DNA from: Syngnathus acus
Taxonomy: Eukaryota; Chordata; Actinopteri; Syngnathiformes; Syngnathidae
NCBI RefSeq assembly: GCF_901709675.1
Contig: NC_051098.1
Coordinates: 15,495,464-15,559,463, forward strand
DNA length: 64,000 bases
Direction of reading: 5' to 3'
Shown here piece by piece: positions 31,468 through 42,400 of the stretch (the stretch's first letter is position 1; the number at the start of each line of letters is the position of its first letter). The notes beneath the pieces are model-generated. The model had not been told where the DNA came from. It made no database searches and worked only from the letters and a program-made list of their open reading frames with translations. Position numbers and translations under genes: made by a program.

Positions 31468-33157
31468 TTACAGGTTTGCGTCGTTCTCATGGAAACGATG
31501 CAGGTGGTCAGAGTACCTGAGGGATAGACAAATAAGTCGACAATTAATCTATGCGAAAACAATGTGAGAAATACATTTTAGAAGTTTGCCAAAATAAAAT
31601 TTAAAAATTCGATATAAAAATAAAATTAGATAATTAGGATATTGGTAAAAAAAAAAATCTAAAACACACTAAAAATATTAAAAACTAAAAGAATATTATA
31701 ACCCAAAATGGACATCAGTGAAAAAAATCTAAAACGTTTTCAATATGCAAAATATATCATATATATGCATACATACACACACACAAAAATTCTGTATATA
31801 CTACATCGATACATTCCGTCTTACTTTTTAGCACAGAAAGCCGAGCAGTCTCTGCCAATGCTCTCGCTCCAAGCAGTCTTGTACAACACCTGTCACAAAT
31901 TGGACCACAGCTATGTGAATTATTATGTTCAGAATACAGTGAAGAAGATTCAAATCCTTCTGACGTACCAAGAAGACCAGACAATGCAGGAACAGGGTGT
32001 AGAAGAAGGCCACAGTGCGTGCCATCTTATTGGAGAGGATCACACGGCCCTGCGGGACACGAGACAGCCACGTTGGCATTGTGTGTGTGTGTGTGTGTGT
32101 GCACGTGTGTACAATTTGTACCAGGCTCAGGGTTGCTTTATCCCAAGGGCTGAGGCTCAAGTAGCGACGCTGACGCTCCTGTTGACAGAAATCACAGCAG
32201 AAACATGAACGCAAGTTAGAGTGATACCAATCGGTGAAGATTGAGAAAAAGATGTTGTACCTTCTTACTGAAGGAAGCAAATGGGTCCAACCTCTCCTCA
32301 TACTGGGAGGAGTAGCGCATCACTGTGTCATCACTGCCTCCAGCCTGCAGCACGCGCAAGTTGGTGTGAAATAAATCGTGACCCACGCACACTAAACAGA
32401 AAGAAGCCATACTCTGCCGGCATAGCCCTGCAGGAACTTGATCTTCTCGTAGAGTTTGATGTTGTCGGCGCGCAGGCTGTCCAGCTCGCTCTGTAGTGCC
32501 TGCATGGTCTGCTGCATGGAACGACTCTCCTGCAATGACGTGACGGAGGTCACAAATAATGTGTGAGATGGGTGTGCGAGTATGACGGTGACTCACGGCT
32601 TCCAGCTCCTGGTTGCGGGAGCGGAACCTCTCCCTTTGGCTGGAAATGATGGAGAGGAGAGAGTCCATCTGACCTTGAGGCACCTCAGTGTGGACACTCA
32701 GGCCCGAATCTGACAAAATGGGGAAAAAAGGTAGTACAATCAAGGTCAAGAGCTGAATTAAAAAAAAATATATATATATAAATCATTAAATGATGTGAAT
32801 ATCTATAGAGGGGTACCACAAGGCTCTGTTTTAGAACCCCTGTTATTTCCAGATAATGCTAATTTACTAATATACATTTTCATTCAACTTTCCGTGGATG
32901 ATGCTGACACCAACTACTTTTTGTTTTCTTTTTTTTTTAAGGAACCAAGCATACAAGCATACCAGCAAACATGGCGGTGGCCTCTTTGATGGGGTCAGGG
33001 ATGTTGATGACTTCGGCGCCGTCAGCCCCGGGTCGGGACAGGGAGGACATGGCCTGGATGGTGCTCAAATCGTGCTCCAGTCTCAGGATGAGCTCCTTCT
33101 GCTCGGCGCTGATCCGCACCGCCGACGCAAACTCCCCCTGCAGCTCCGCATAGCGAC
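31468..33157 (-). CDS. cux1: CUX1 locus, CASP-specific 3' exons (Golgi protein CASP)
   Basis: CASP is the alternative product of this locus. It shares the N-terminal coiled coil with CUX1 but has a C-terminal membrane anchor and no DNA-binding domain, and it acts in Golgi membrane traffic. Eight exons: 32963-33157, 32597-32709, 32413-32529, 32261-32344, 32122-32178, 31969-32049, 31825-31889 and 31468-31516. They join in phase to the donor at 46230. The protein reads RYAELQGEFASAVRISAEQK, DSLLSIISSQRERFRSRNQE, YSSQYEERLDPFASFSKK and ERQRRYLSLSPWDKATLSL. Next is a transmembrane span (TVAFFYTLFLHCLVFLVLY), then WSESIGRDCSAFCAKK and YSDHLHRFHENDANL before TAA. From exon 3 onward the isoform is 596 aa. 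The human CASP exons also lie downstream of the homeobox exons. Confidence 0.94.
32080..32108. repeat. GT microsatellite
   Basis: A GT dinucleotide run in the intron between CASP exons 5 and 6, just below 32122. Confidence 0.85.
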
Positions 33158-35754
33158 CTGGGGAGGAGAATAAAAAAAGTTTATTTTTTTTCCACATCAA
33201 CCATTTGGATTTGTCATTTGTCTTATTCTGAAGGCACTCACCTGTGGGTCAATGACACAAACAGTCCAACATCTTTCAAAGTACACTTTTTTTTCTTTTT
33301 CTCTGAGAATAACTGAACAACAAACTCCCACAGCACACTTTTAGTATTTGTATAAAAGAGATTTACTTCAATTATCACACCTAGGGTGCATGTGAATAAT
33401 AATAATGATGATGAATGAATCAAATGTCAATCATAACAAATACATTGTGAACGTTTCATACAGTGATATTGCTTTTCAATGTTGTAGAAGGGGGAGACTG
33501 TCTTACAGTGCTGAGAACAAACAACATGATACGTTTAGTAAATAGAAAGATATAAAGAAAACAATGATACATGAGGAAACAAAAAAAAAAAATGGAGAAG
33601 AAGAGCATCTCAGGAGTGACGGAGGTGCTGAGAGATGGGAATAGAGAAAGAGGAGGGAAAGGAGGCGGGAACCGTCCCTTTTACAGTCATGCACAGCGCA
33701 CACACTCCAAGCGGTGGGGAAAGCGTTATTACTTCCACGTTGTTGATGAGAGGGTGTGATAAAAAAAAAAAAAAAACATAACATAAAGCCTCAACAAGCA
33801 TTTTAAAGCTTTCCAAAGTTGGAGGGGAGCGCTGAAGATCTCTCCCCGGGTCATTTGGTTGTCAGTCTACACTGTGGAGGAAGCTAGAGGAGGGGAGATG
33901 GGAAACAAAGGTGGACCACTACATCACTATTTGGCTTTTTGCTTCCTCTTGTTTTTTTTACATTGAAATGTTGAGCTTGGAAACAGAGTGAGAGAAAAAA
34001 AAAAAAAGACTGACCGAAAACAAAAAGGAAACACACGAGCAAAGTGAAGAAGATGAGTGTATTGTGCTGTATTTAGGTGTGTCGCGACGACAGAGTGCGT
34101 GCGTGCTATGCGTACAGCACCGCTGCGTCGGGGGAAAACAAAAGTGATTCCTTACAAAAAAACCACTTCATAAGATATATTCTAAAAGTATTAATATTAT
34201 TACAAAAAACATCTTGAGGTTTCTCTCTCTGTCTCTCTTTTTCTTTTTTTAAGTTTTTCCTGAATAGGGTGACCAGTGCTGCTGTCCAGGCTTCCATCAC
34301 AATAATATTTAAAAAAAAAAAAAAAAAAAAGCACTACTTCAAAACAGATCATACAGTAAAGCTTTACGACGTCAGAAAACATGATATGATATACAGCATC
34401 TGTTACACCTTTACAATGTTATTCAACAGTGTATAGAATCATCTGGATCTTTAAATTTGTAGAAAAATATCTGTGGATCATGGAAAAAAAGTCCTGAATC
34501 GTCCCTTCTCTCGTCCTGCCTTCCAAACAAAAACAAAAAAAAAGCACACTGTGACACTAAGTGACTCCGTAGCTACTTGACCCCGACTCGTATTTACAAT
34601 TTCTTATCCTCCCTCTCCGAATAGTTGGCACACGTCATCTCAATACCTGCAGTGACGTCACAGCGAACCTGACACGGAACAGAAGGAGAAGACAAACCCA
34701 AGTTTATAAAAAAAAAAAAAAAATGCCCTATGAGTAAATTCAGTGTTATTACAGTGTCTGCTGTTTTTCGGCCTACTTCCTCCTTCATTCTGTTTGTTAG
34801 GTATGTACAACGTCGGGGTGGGGGGGCGGAGTAAGTGTCTGATAAAAACCCAAATGGGTCAGTCGTTAAGAACAACACAAGCTCATTAATTCCGTATTCC
34901 CGCAACCCTCTCCAGAAGAGAAGTACAGGTCAAGGAGGGGAAGGAGGAGAAAAAATATCAAAGCGGATCAGAGACGACACGGTCCACACACACACACACA
35001 CACGTCTGACGACATCACAACGTTTTGGTGCCCTGCTTGGCAGTTAAAGGCACAAATCTGATGATCTGATGTGGTTTTCGGAAGGGGCGGGGCGGAGAGA
35101 TGGCTAAAATGGGTTAAGTGCTTCGTATTAAGGTTGCAGTAGAGATACAAGACGTGCTCTGTGTGGTCGCGGGCCCGAAAGGCGCTCTGAAGGGACACGG
35201 ATGTTTGACACCTGGCGTCCATGGGAAGAGAGTTTGAGGGAGATTATATCTTGATATAAATGCAGCACATTGGATCAGGATCGTCTATATGGACAGAAGT
35301 AGTGAGACGTGATTAATTGAGAAATCAATCATACAGTATTTTCCAAACATGCTCTTTCTCAGTGTTTTGTGTTCCAATCGTGCTATGCAGGCCCTGCTTG
35401 AGGGCTCCCTCTAGTGGGAAGCTAAAGAATCACTGAATTACATGTTACAGTGAACTTTTTTTTTTTTTAAACAATACTGTAGTTTTCAGTTCGATTTAAA
35501 TTGACATTTTAGGTTTCTTTACAGACATCTCGGTAATTTTGTTTGGTAATGTTAAAATCAAACATTTTAATCCGAATATAACCTACATAACCTATATTTG
35601 GTTGCAGGGTTAGCAATAATTAGCATTTTGGACAAATGAATTGTCTATTTGATGCCCATTAATTGGTTCTGACAGTGTTCAAAATAGCTTGACTCCATGT
35701 TTTCGTCCATTTTCACCGCCTAATACTTTGTCCATATAGAATCCGTGAATAAAA

Positions 35755-35927
35755 TAGTTGGTACCCTTCTATTAGGGAAAACTAACAAAAACTCCCGCAA
35801 TGGTAACTGAAATAATACTGGTGGCTAAAATGGACCTTTCTGTCACTCGGGCAGCACCAATACGAATTTTGCCAAACTTGACTTTTTTTTAAAATGGCCT
35901 TTTCTTTAACAGAAGGGTACCAACAAT
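35755..35927. mobile_element. Short Tc1-like MITE with ttggtaccctt termini
   Basis: The left side reads gttggtacccttctatta and the right side is the inverse of gttggtacccttctgttaaa, so the ends form a near-perfect inverted repeat around a 130-bp core. The terminus with cccgcaatggtaactgaaat is a familiar short fish transposon. The exact target duplication is unclear. Confidence 0.7.
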
Positions 35928-38438
35928 TGTGTTCATTAAGGGAACAGGAAGCTTAAGGGAGAGTATTCCATCTTCAAACCAAATCAGGTACTTACTAATT
36001 ATATCTACACTGTTCCCGTTGTGTCGCACGAATTTCTGTGTAAATTCATCAGCCGACCGACGTTTGTTTCCATTTTAGTGTTGGAGTGTGTGCTTGGTTC
36101 TCAACCACTTCCGCAAATGAAAGGCCTCCGTTTCCCAGGAGCCCGCCCGCGATGGTAACTCCGGTGTAGTGTTTGACAGACCCTGTCCTAATAAGTGCTT
36201 TTCTGTACGGACTGCTATAGATAACAATTCTGCATAATCGTAGGCTTGCTCTTCCGCGCTAGCTGGTACAACTCGTCTAATCTCAATTTGGCAGATATGA
36301 CCTCTTTTCAACATGTATTCTCATTTTCGGATGATTTCGTTTGACCTATATGACAACGAGCATACACTTGGACCTGATCGAGTAAATGGCGATGAATGAC
36401 TTCTAGCTAAAGACAAGTTTGTCCGAGATATACGTCCGTAAAGATGACAGTCGAGTCAAAACAAGGAGATATGCAATCCAATCATCTTGATATGTTTTTT
36501 GTCAGATTCTCGAGCTAGCCATTTAAGAGCATAACTGTTGAGAAAGAAAAAAAAAAAGATAGGAAGGGGGGGCGGGGCGCAAAGTGTGACAAACGCATTT
36601 TTTCCCCCCAAAAAAAGTTTTGAAATGACACTAAACGTTTCGGATTCATGAATATACAAACAAATGAGAACTAGTACGTCTGTCAATATTAAACCAATAC
36701 TGCCGGCAGTCTATCACGTCTAGTAAAAATATTACTTGCCCTCAGGAACAGTATAATCCCTTACATAATAAACAACTCAAATGATAAGACATTAAATGAA
36801 AAATTACAGCACCTATAAATAAGCAGAATAAAAACCAAAACTATAAATGAAAATAAAAGAGCAATCAAACCGAGCTACAGTAAATCATCGTATTAAACTA
36901 CATGGTGAGATTAATGTAATGGTAACGCGTCAAACAGCTTCAAAAGAAGGGTGTCAGTTGTGCACTAGTAGTGTGTGCGAGTAGATACGAAATATGAACC
37001 CCCTCCCCACACTCGTTGCAAACACACAAAGACACACACGCACGCACGCACAAAGGGGAGGCAGTGGGCTGACAGGCACTGAGGGCTTGTGTGGGACAAG
37101 GAGGAGGAGGTGATATGCCTTCAAATTTGTAGTGTATACAGTAGAATCGAACGTGACGACAACAAAAATTCCTGGAAATCAGGAAAGACTGGAGGAGAGT
37201 GTAACTGCTCACACCAGAGTTGGAGTGAACTCAAAAGTACTGTACATTGCCCCCAAAAAATCTGATTTATGATTGCTAACCCAAGGTTTGGAAATTGAAC
37301 TCGACCCTGACTGACATGCAGGCAAATATACAAATACACACACAGACAAACACACACACACACACTTCCTGATTTGGCCTATAAAAAGATGTTTGTGAAC
37401 AGGAAATTAGCTGGTGGTGAGCGCACACACACACGCCCACACACACACACACGTACTGTACACCCGAGCAGATCCAGTGCTGGGTCGAACTGTGATGTGC
37501 GCAACCTAAAAAAAAAAAGGGGGGAAACAACAACCGGGAGACACGGAAAATATCAGCTACAGTACTACGTGAAGTCATCGTATCGTATGTTTAACAATGC
37601 AATATGATACCATCCTAATTTGCTTCTTTTTTTTTTTTTAAAGAACAAAAAAAACAACAGTAACATGTTATCCTCTTATTGTCTGCTTATTTTGTACTAA
37701 TGCTTCCTAAAATTCCCTATTTTGTTATCTTTAGAGTCAGAAGACTGTGCAATCTCTTATTGGCAACCAAATTGCAATATGAATTTAAAAAAAAAAAAAA
37801 AAAAAGAGAGAGAACGAGATGGTCCTTCATCCTTGGCGAAGGACCTAAGGGGTTCCTTCTCTCCTTTCCTTTCCTTTCCAGACGACTGTGTGTTTGCGAG
37901 GAATTATTACGTCATCCTTCTGGCCATCACATGGCTGTCAGCAGGATAGAGATAGGAGTACGGGGTACACAACAGGTCAAAGTTCGTACATCAGTAACCA
38001 TGGCAGCTCAGGCGCGTTACCCTCTTAAGAGTGTAGGAGATACAAAAGCAAAAGGCGCCGCCATCCAGATGTGGCGACGCACACACGCGCGCTGACACAA
38101 CCCCTAAACATACAAAAAAAACACACACACACGCGCGCACACACATGCAAGTGAGTGAAAAAAGGCAAAGGGTTTTTTTTTTTTTTTTTTGTAACAGTCA
38201 CTCTACAGTGTGAAAAAAATGAGGCGTCTCACTGAGTGAGGGGAGGTTTGTGGACACTTGGGAGGTGAGAAGAAGAGCGGAAAAAAGATCTCCTTTAAGA
38301 AAAGTGAAAGTTCTTGCCAGAGAGTTCCTGTCTCTTATCTATCATCGAGCAGTGTGTGTGTGTGTCACTGGGACAGCTGCTGCGACAGGCCTCGCCTGTC
38401 TTGACCCAGTCCGGGTTTCGCAGCCCGGCCGCGGGTCA

Positions 38439-38527
38439 GACCCCGGCTCGGGTCAGACCCCGGCTCGGGACTGACCCCGGCTCGGGACTGACCCCGGCTC
38501 GGGACTGACCCCGGCTCGGGACTGACC
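38439..38527. repeat. 17-bp GC-rich minisatellite
   Basis: Five copies of gaccccggctcgggact, the first copy ending in gtca. The array is G+C-rich and lies about 380 bp past the CUX1 stop codon, probably inside the 3' UTR. Confidence 0.88.
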
Positions 38528-38907
38528 GGTCGGTCTGGTGCACCAGTGGCTGGTGATAAGGGGGGAGGTACAGCAGGGCCAGAGGCCAGCAGGACGGCTA
38601 AGTGCTTTTCTCAGTACAAAAACAAAACTCAGTTTTAAAAAAAAAAAAAAGAAAAGAAGAAGAGACACTTAAGCTCTCTTATTTTGTTCTTCTAGGTATT
38701 CAGTAAATCTTTTGTTTGTTTTTAAGGGTTTTGCCAACCTCGCTTTCCTCTTTTGGGAAAAGCTTTGTAGTAAAAATGGCTGCTGAGCTTGACTTTGGCT
38801 GTGTCCACTCTCCAACTGGAACAGAGCAGGAGGGGTCCAAGGTTAGAGGTGGTGAGGTTATGAGACAAGAGGGGCGAAGGGCGCTCAGGCTGGAGGAGGG
38901 GGCGGGG

Positions 38908-39400
38908 CTAGAACTCCCACTCGGAGGGATCCTCTTTGCTGGCGGCCTTTTCCAGCCGGTGGATGATGTTATTGAGGTTGGCCGCTTTCTTCTTGCGCAA
39001 ATTATTGTCCCTGGGGTTTCTGGCCGGGCCGGAGGCCGGGAGATTAGTACTCGAGGCGGAGCTTCCGGGGGATGCCTCCGTTAGGCTGAAGAGCCCAAGT
39101 CCGCCCGAGCCGCAACTAGAGCCCGGCGGGACGCAGTCTAGCTGGGAAGGAGAATTATTCGAGCCCCCCGCCTCAGACTCGGCCTCCATGTCGTGGTCTT
39201 TGCACGCTCCCCTGTGCTCCTCCAGGCCCGCACCGAATCCCTGGCGCGCCTCCACTGTGCCCTCCGACTCGGTCCCGTCGCAGCTGTCCCCTTCGCCTGA
39301 TTTCGACCCGCGGAGGGAAGGGGAGCCCCCCTCGCTGCCGGGCCCGACCCCTCCGGCTGCCTGGATTTCCTCAATGAAGAGCTCTCGCCGGATACGTGAC
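38908..39400 (-). CDS. cux1: CUX1 last exon: end of the homeodomain and C-terminal repression region
   Basis: It starts in phase 2 with [15 protein letters not shown], completing the homeodomain helix 3 region. A Ser/Gly/Glu-rich low-complexity stretch follows ([27 protein letters not shown]). It ends with [36 protein letters not shown], stop. The last 30 residues are nearly those of human CUX1. The middle is poorly conserved, as expected for the C-terminal repression region. Confidence 0.95.
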
Positions 39401-42400
39401 CTGGAAGAGACGCTGGACGTCAATCGCTGTTTGTTAAAAGTCAATTCAAACACATTTTAAATTTGTGCTAATGTCCAGTAGCCTACCAATGGTATTTCAC
39501 ATTATATGTTAGCGGTTGAGCTAGCAGACATTCATTATATTGTTTGGTTAAAGACTTTCGGTGTATGTATTTTGTAAATCATGGAGGTGTTAAACTACAA
39601 ATAAAAACATTTCATATGATCCTAAATTCCGTTCTACGCTCACGACCCTCCTCAAAACGCTGACCTGTAATTATGAAACCAGTTGATAACGGTGCTGGTC
39701 TTCAGGTTGAGCTGCGAGGCCAGCTCCTCAATGGTCTTGGGTGAGGGATACGGTTTTTGTTGGTAAGCCCTTTTCAGGGCCTCCTTTTCTTCGGGGCCTA
39801 GCACCACTCTGGGCTTCTTCAGGTGCTGCTGTGGCCCCGGACTCTGAGAGCCCTGCACGTAGTCTGGCCCCACTAGGCCACCGTCCACAGAATGGCCGTC
39901 ACTCAAGGAGCTCAGCCTCCTCTTCATGTAGGCTGTGTAGACACAAAAACATTGAGGCATTTAGTGAAAATGCAAGTACGGAAAATATCTCTGTCATTAA
40001 TGGAGAAATTTGATTTAAAAATAATCAAACTGTGTTGTCATGGGCGCTTTACTACTGCCAGGTATGCTCAACTGACACTAGGTGGTGCTATTGTACTTCC
40101 CGCAAAATGTAACAATGAAGCCCTGTTCGACACAAACAGCAAATGTAAGCTCGCTTTACTTCAGGCACCAGCGGCAGAAAATGAACAGTTCACGGCGGCT
40201 TCACATTAGTTTGACATTTTGTCCACCCTGATACACATATTAGTAGTGCAGCAACAGCGGTGAGGCCCTCAGAGCAAGGTTAGAGCGCTCTTAAAAAAAA
40301 ATAAAAAAAAATAAAAGCAAGCTTGCGGGCTGCTAGCGCAAAGGTGAGGGGCCAAACACAGTTGCTGTAGAGGAGATTCGTGTCTTTCCTCGTGGCTTTG
40401 CTCTGGGTCAGGTCGATTGCCTGTTGCTACTGGGATGCTTTACTTTGGGGTCGGTAAACCCAAATGAAGTTGAAAGGAGAGTGACCCCCAAAAATGCACT
40501 GTACAAACACAATATTGAACTGTAGCTTATTTTTCTTCAGTTTAGTGATACTAAAGTCGACGCATTCCTCCAATAAAAGCGCATCAATTGTGTGGTGAGG
40601 GGGGGTCACTGAGGCCGGCCGGCCGGCCTTTGGTTTCACCGCTGATCACGCTCACGTCACATCGGCAAAAAAGCAACGCTGCGTGATAAAGGCTCCCGAC
40701 AAAGATTAAAAATACAACTTTATAGACTGATGATTATTACGATGATGACAATGATGAAGAGGAGTGCTGATGACTGTGAGTAAGCAGGCCCGCGGCGGTC
40801 CCCTAGCTGTCACATCTAATACAGTACGTGATGCCTGGCGTCCTGATTGCTACTGACATCACACCAAGACGACTGTGATACGCACAACATGCTCGGCCGT
40901 CCTACACAAAAGATATCGTCTGTGCAAAAAAAGGGGCTTTCATCTGCATGTTTTTATCAAATCAACGCATGTTTGAGCACGTGGTTCTGAAATCAGAAGG
41001 GGGTTACCCCTCCCAGCCTTGAGGTTTTGTTTTTCATACACACCTTTCTTCTCCAGTCGCTTCATGTCCATGAGTTTCTCCACACTGTGCGGGTCCTGGA
41101 GCCAAAGCTGCATCCGGACAAAGGGCTCCCTGCCCTTCAGGCTGAGCTTGTGCCACGGTTTGGGCCTGGCCAGCAGGTCTGAGACGGAACCCTGTGTCAG
41201 ACCCAGGATCGTCTCCCCAAACAGACGCTGGCCTGGTTGGGATAGATGATGGCCTTTGTTAGAGAGGGGCATTGATTTAAAAGATGAATTTGGGACAAAA
41301 AAGCTCTACTATGAAAAATTGTGACCATTTAAGAATAATCTGGAGCCAGGAAATAGCAATAATAATAATAGCAATAATAATAAATTAATAATAAATAATG
41401 AAGAAATAATTCGTGCTTTCTGGAAGTCTCACCGAGGTTGTTGTCTGTCAGCACCTCCTTCACCTTCTTGGTAATAGCGTACGTATCGAGCTCGGGAGAC
41501 ATTGCAACCATCTCCTGAATGCTCAGACCCGAGTGGCCGGGTACAGGCAGCGGGGTTCCAGGCTGGGAGTCTCCGCACGAAGGCTCGTCGCAGGCGGTCT
41601 TGAGCCCGGACGACTGCGACGTGAGCAGATCGCCGGCGAGGCCGTTGACGGATTCTTCGGCCGAGCTGAGCGGCGACTCCGGCGCGGGGCTGCAGCTCGC
41701 TGATGTTTTGGGAGTACCTTCTGTTTGTGGAGGGAGACACAAAGATCGTGTGGGTTAGGAGACCCATGTACGCTTTTTTTTTTTCTCCCCCCCCACACAC
41801 GGACGGGATTCCTATTTAAGGAACGGCAAAGGTGTTTTAAGTTTTTGAGTTTGACGCTTTTTTGGCTTGCTGCTCTTTCTTTCATCCCCCCCCCCCTCCT
41901 GTCTCTGCCTGTGTAGTGTTGCTGTGCAGCTCAGCAGGCTGGAAGAGAGCAGTCATGAGGAGCTGTCAGTGTACATTAGCTGCTGTTTACACCCCCAGAG
42001 AGAAACAGAGACACGCACACGCATGCACACGCAGAGCTGCCATCTGGCGCCGCAACACTAACTTGTCTATGACATGACGAACCAGCAGCTTGCTGGCTGA
42101 CACTGCCACTGCATAGTGGATGGGGGGAGTCAACGGGGGGAGGGGATGGGAGAACGCGAGGTCAGATCGGGCGAGAGAGAGCCAGGGATGGAAGATTGAC
42201 TGATTGACAGATGGACAGTAGCAACTTGCCGAGAGCTCTAATCAGGGCTTTCTGAGTAAAGCGCTTGTGTGAATCATAGATGTGTGCTGCTGCTGCTGCT
42301 GCGGCGGGATTTGTGTACCTTGGTTGTGAGCTTGCTGGATATGTGCGTTTTGCCCCTGGTCTCCATTGAGCCACGGCTGCATGCGCAGGTAGGGCTCCCG

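Larger units (their letters stand above)
33158..38907 (-). other. 3' flank of the homeodomain isoform / CASP intron
   Basis: It lies between the CUX1 stop codon and the first CASP-specific exon. It should include the 3' UTR of the homeodomain transcript, while CASP transcripts splice across it. It is rich in poly-A/T, GT/CA repeats (34985-35003, 37336-37364, 37427-37452) and GA-rich DNA. A MITE, a 17-bp minisatellite and a CTCF-like sequence (minus strand, cccactagagggagcc near 35404) are also present. I could not choose a poly(A) signal. No coding exon is recognised. Confidence 0.55.
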
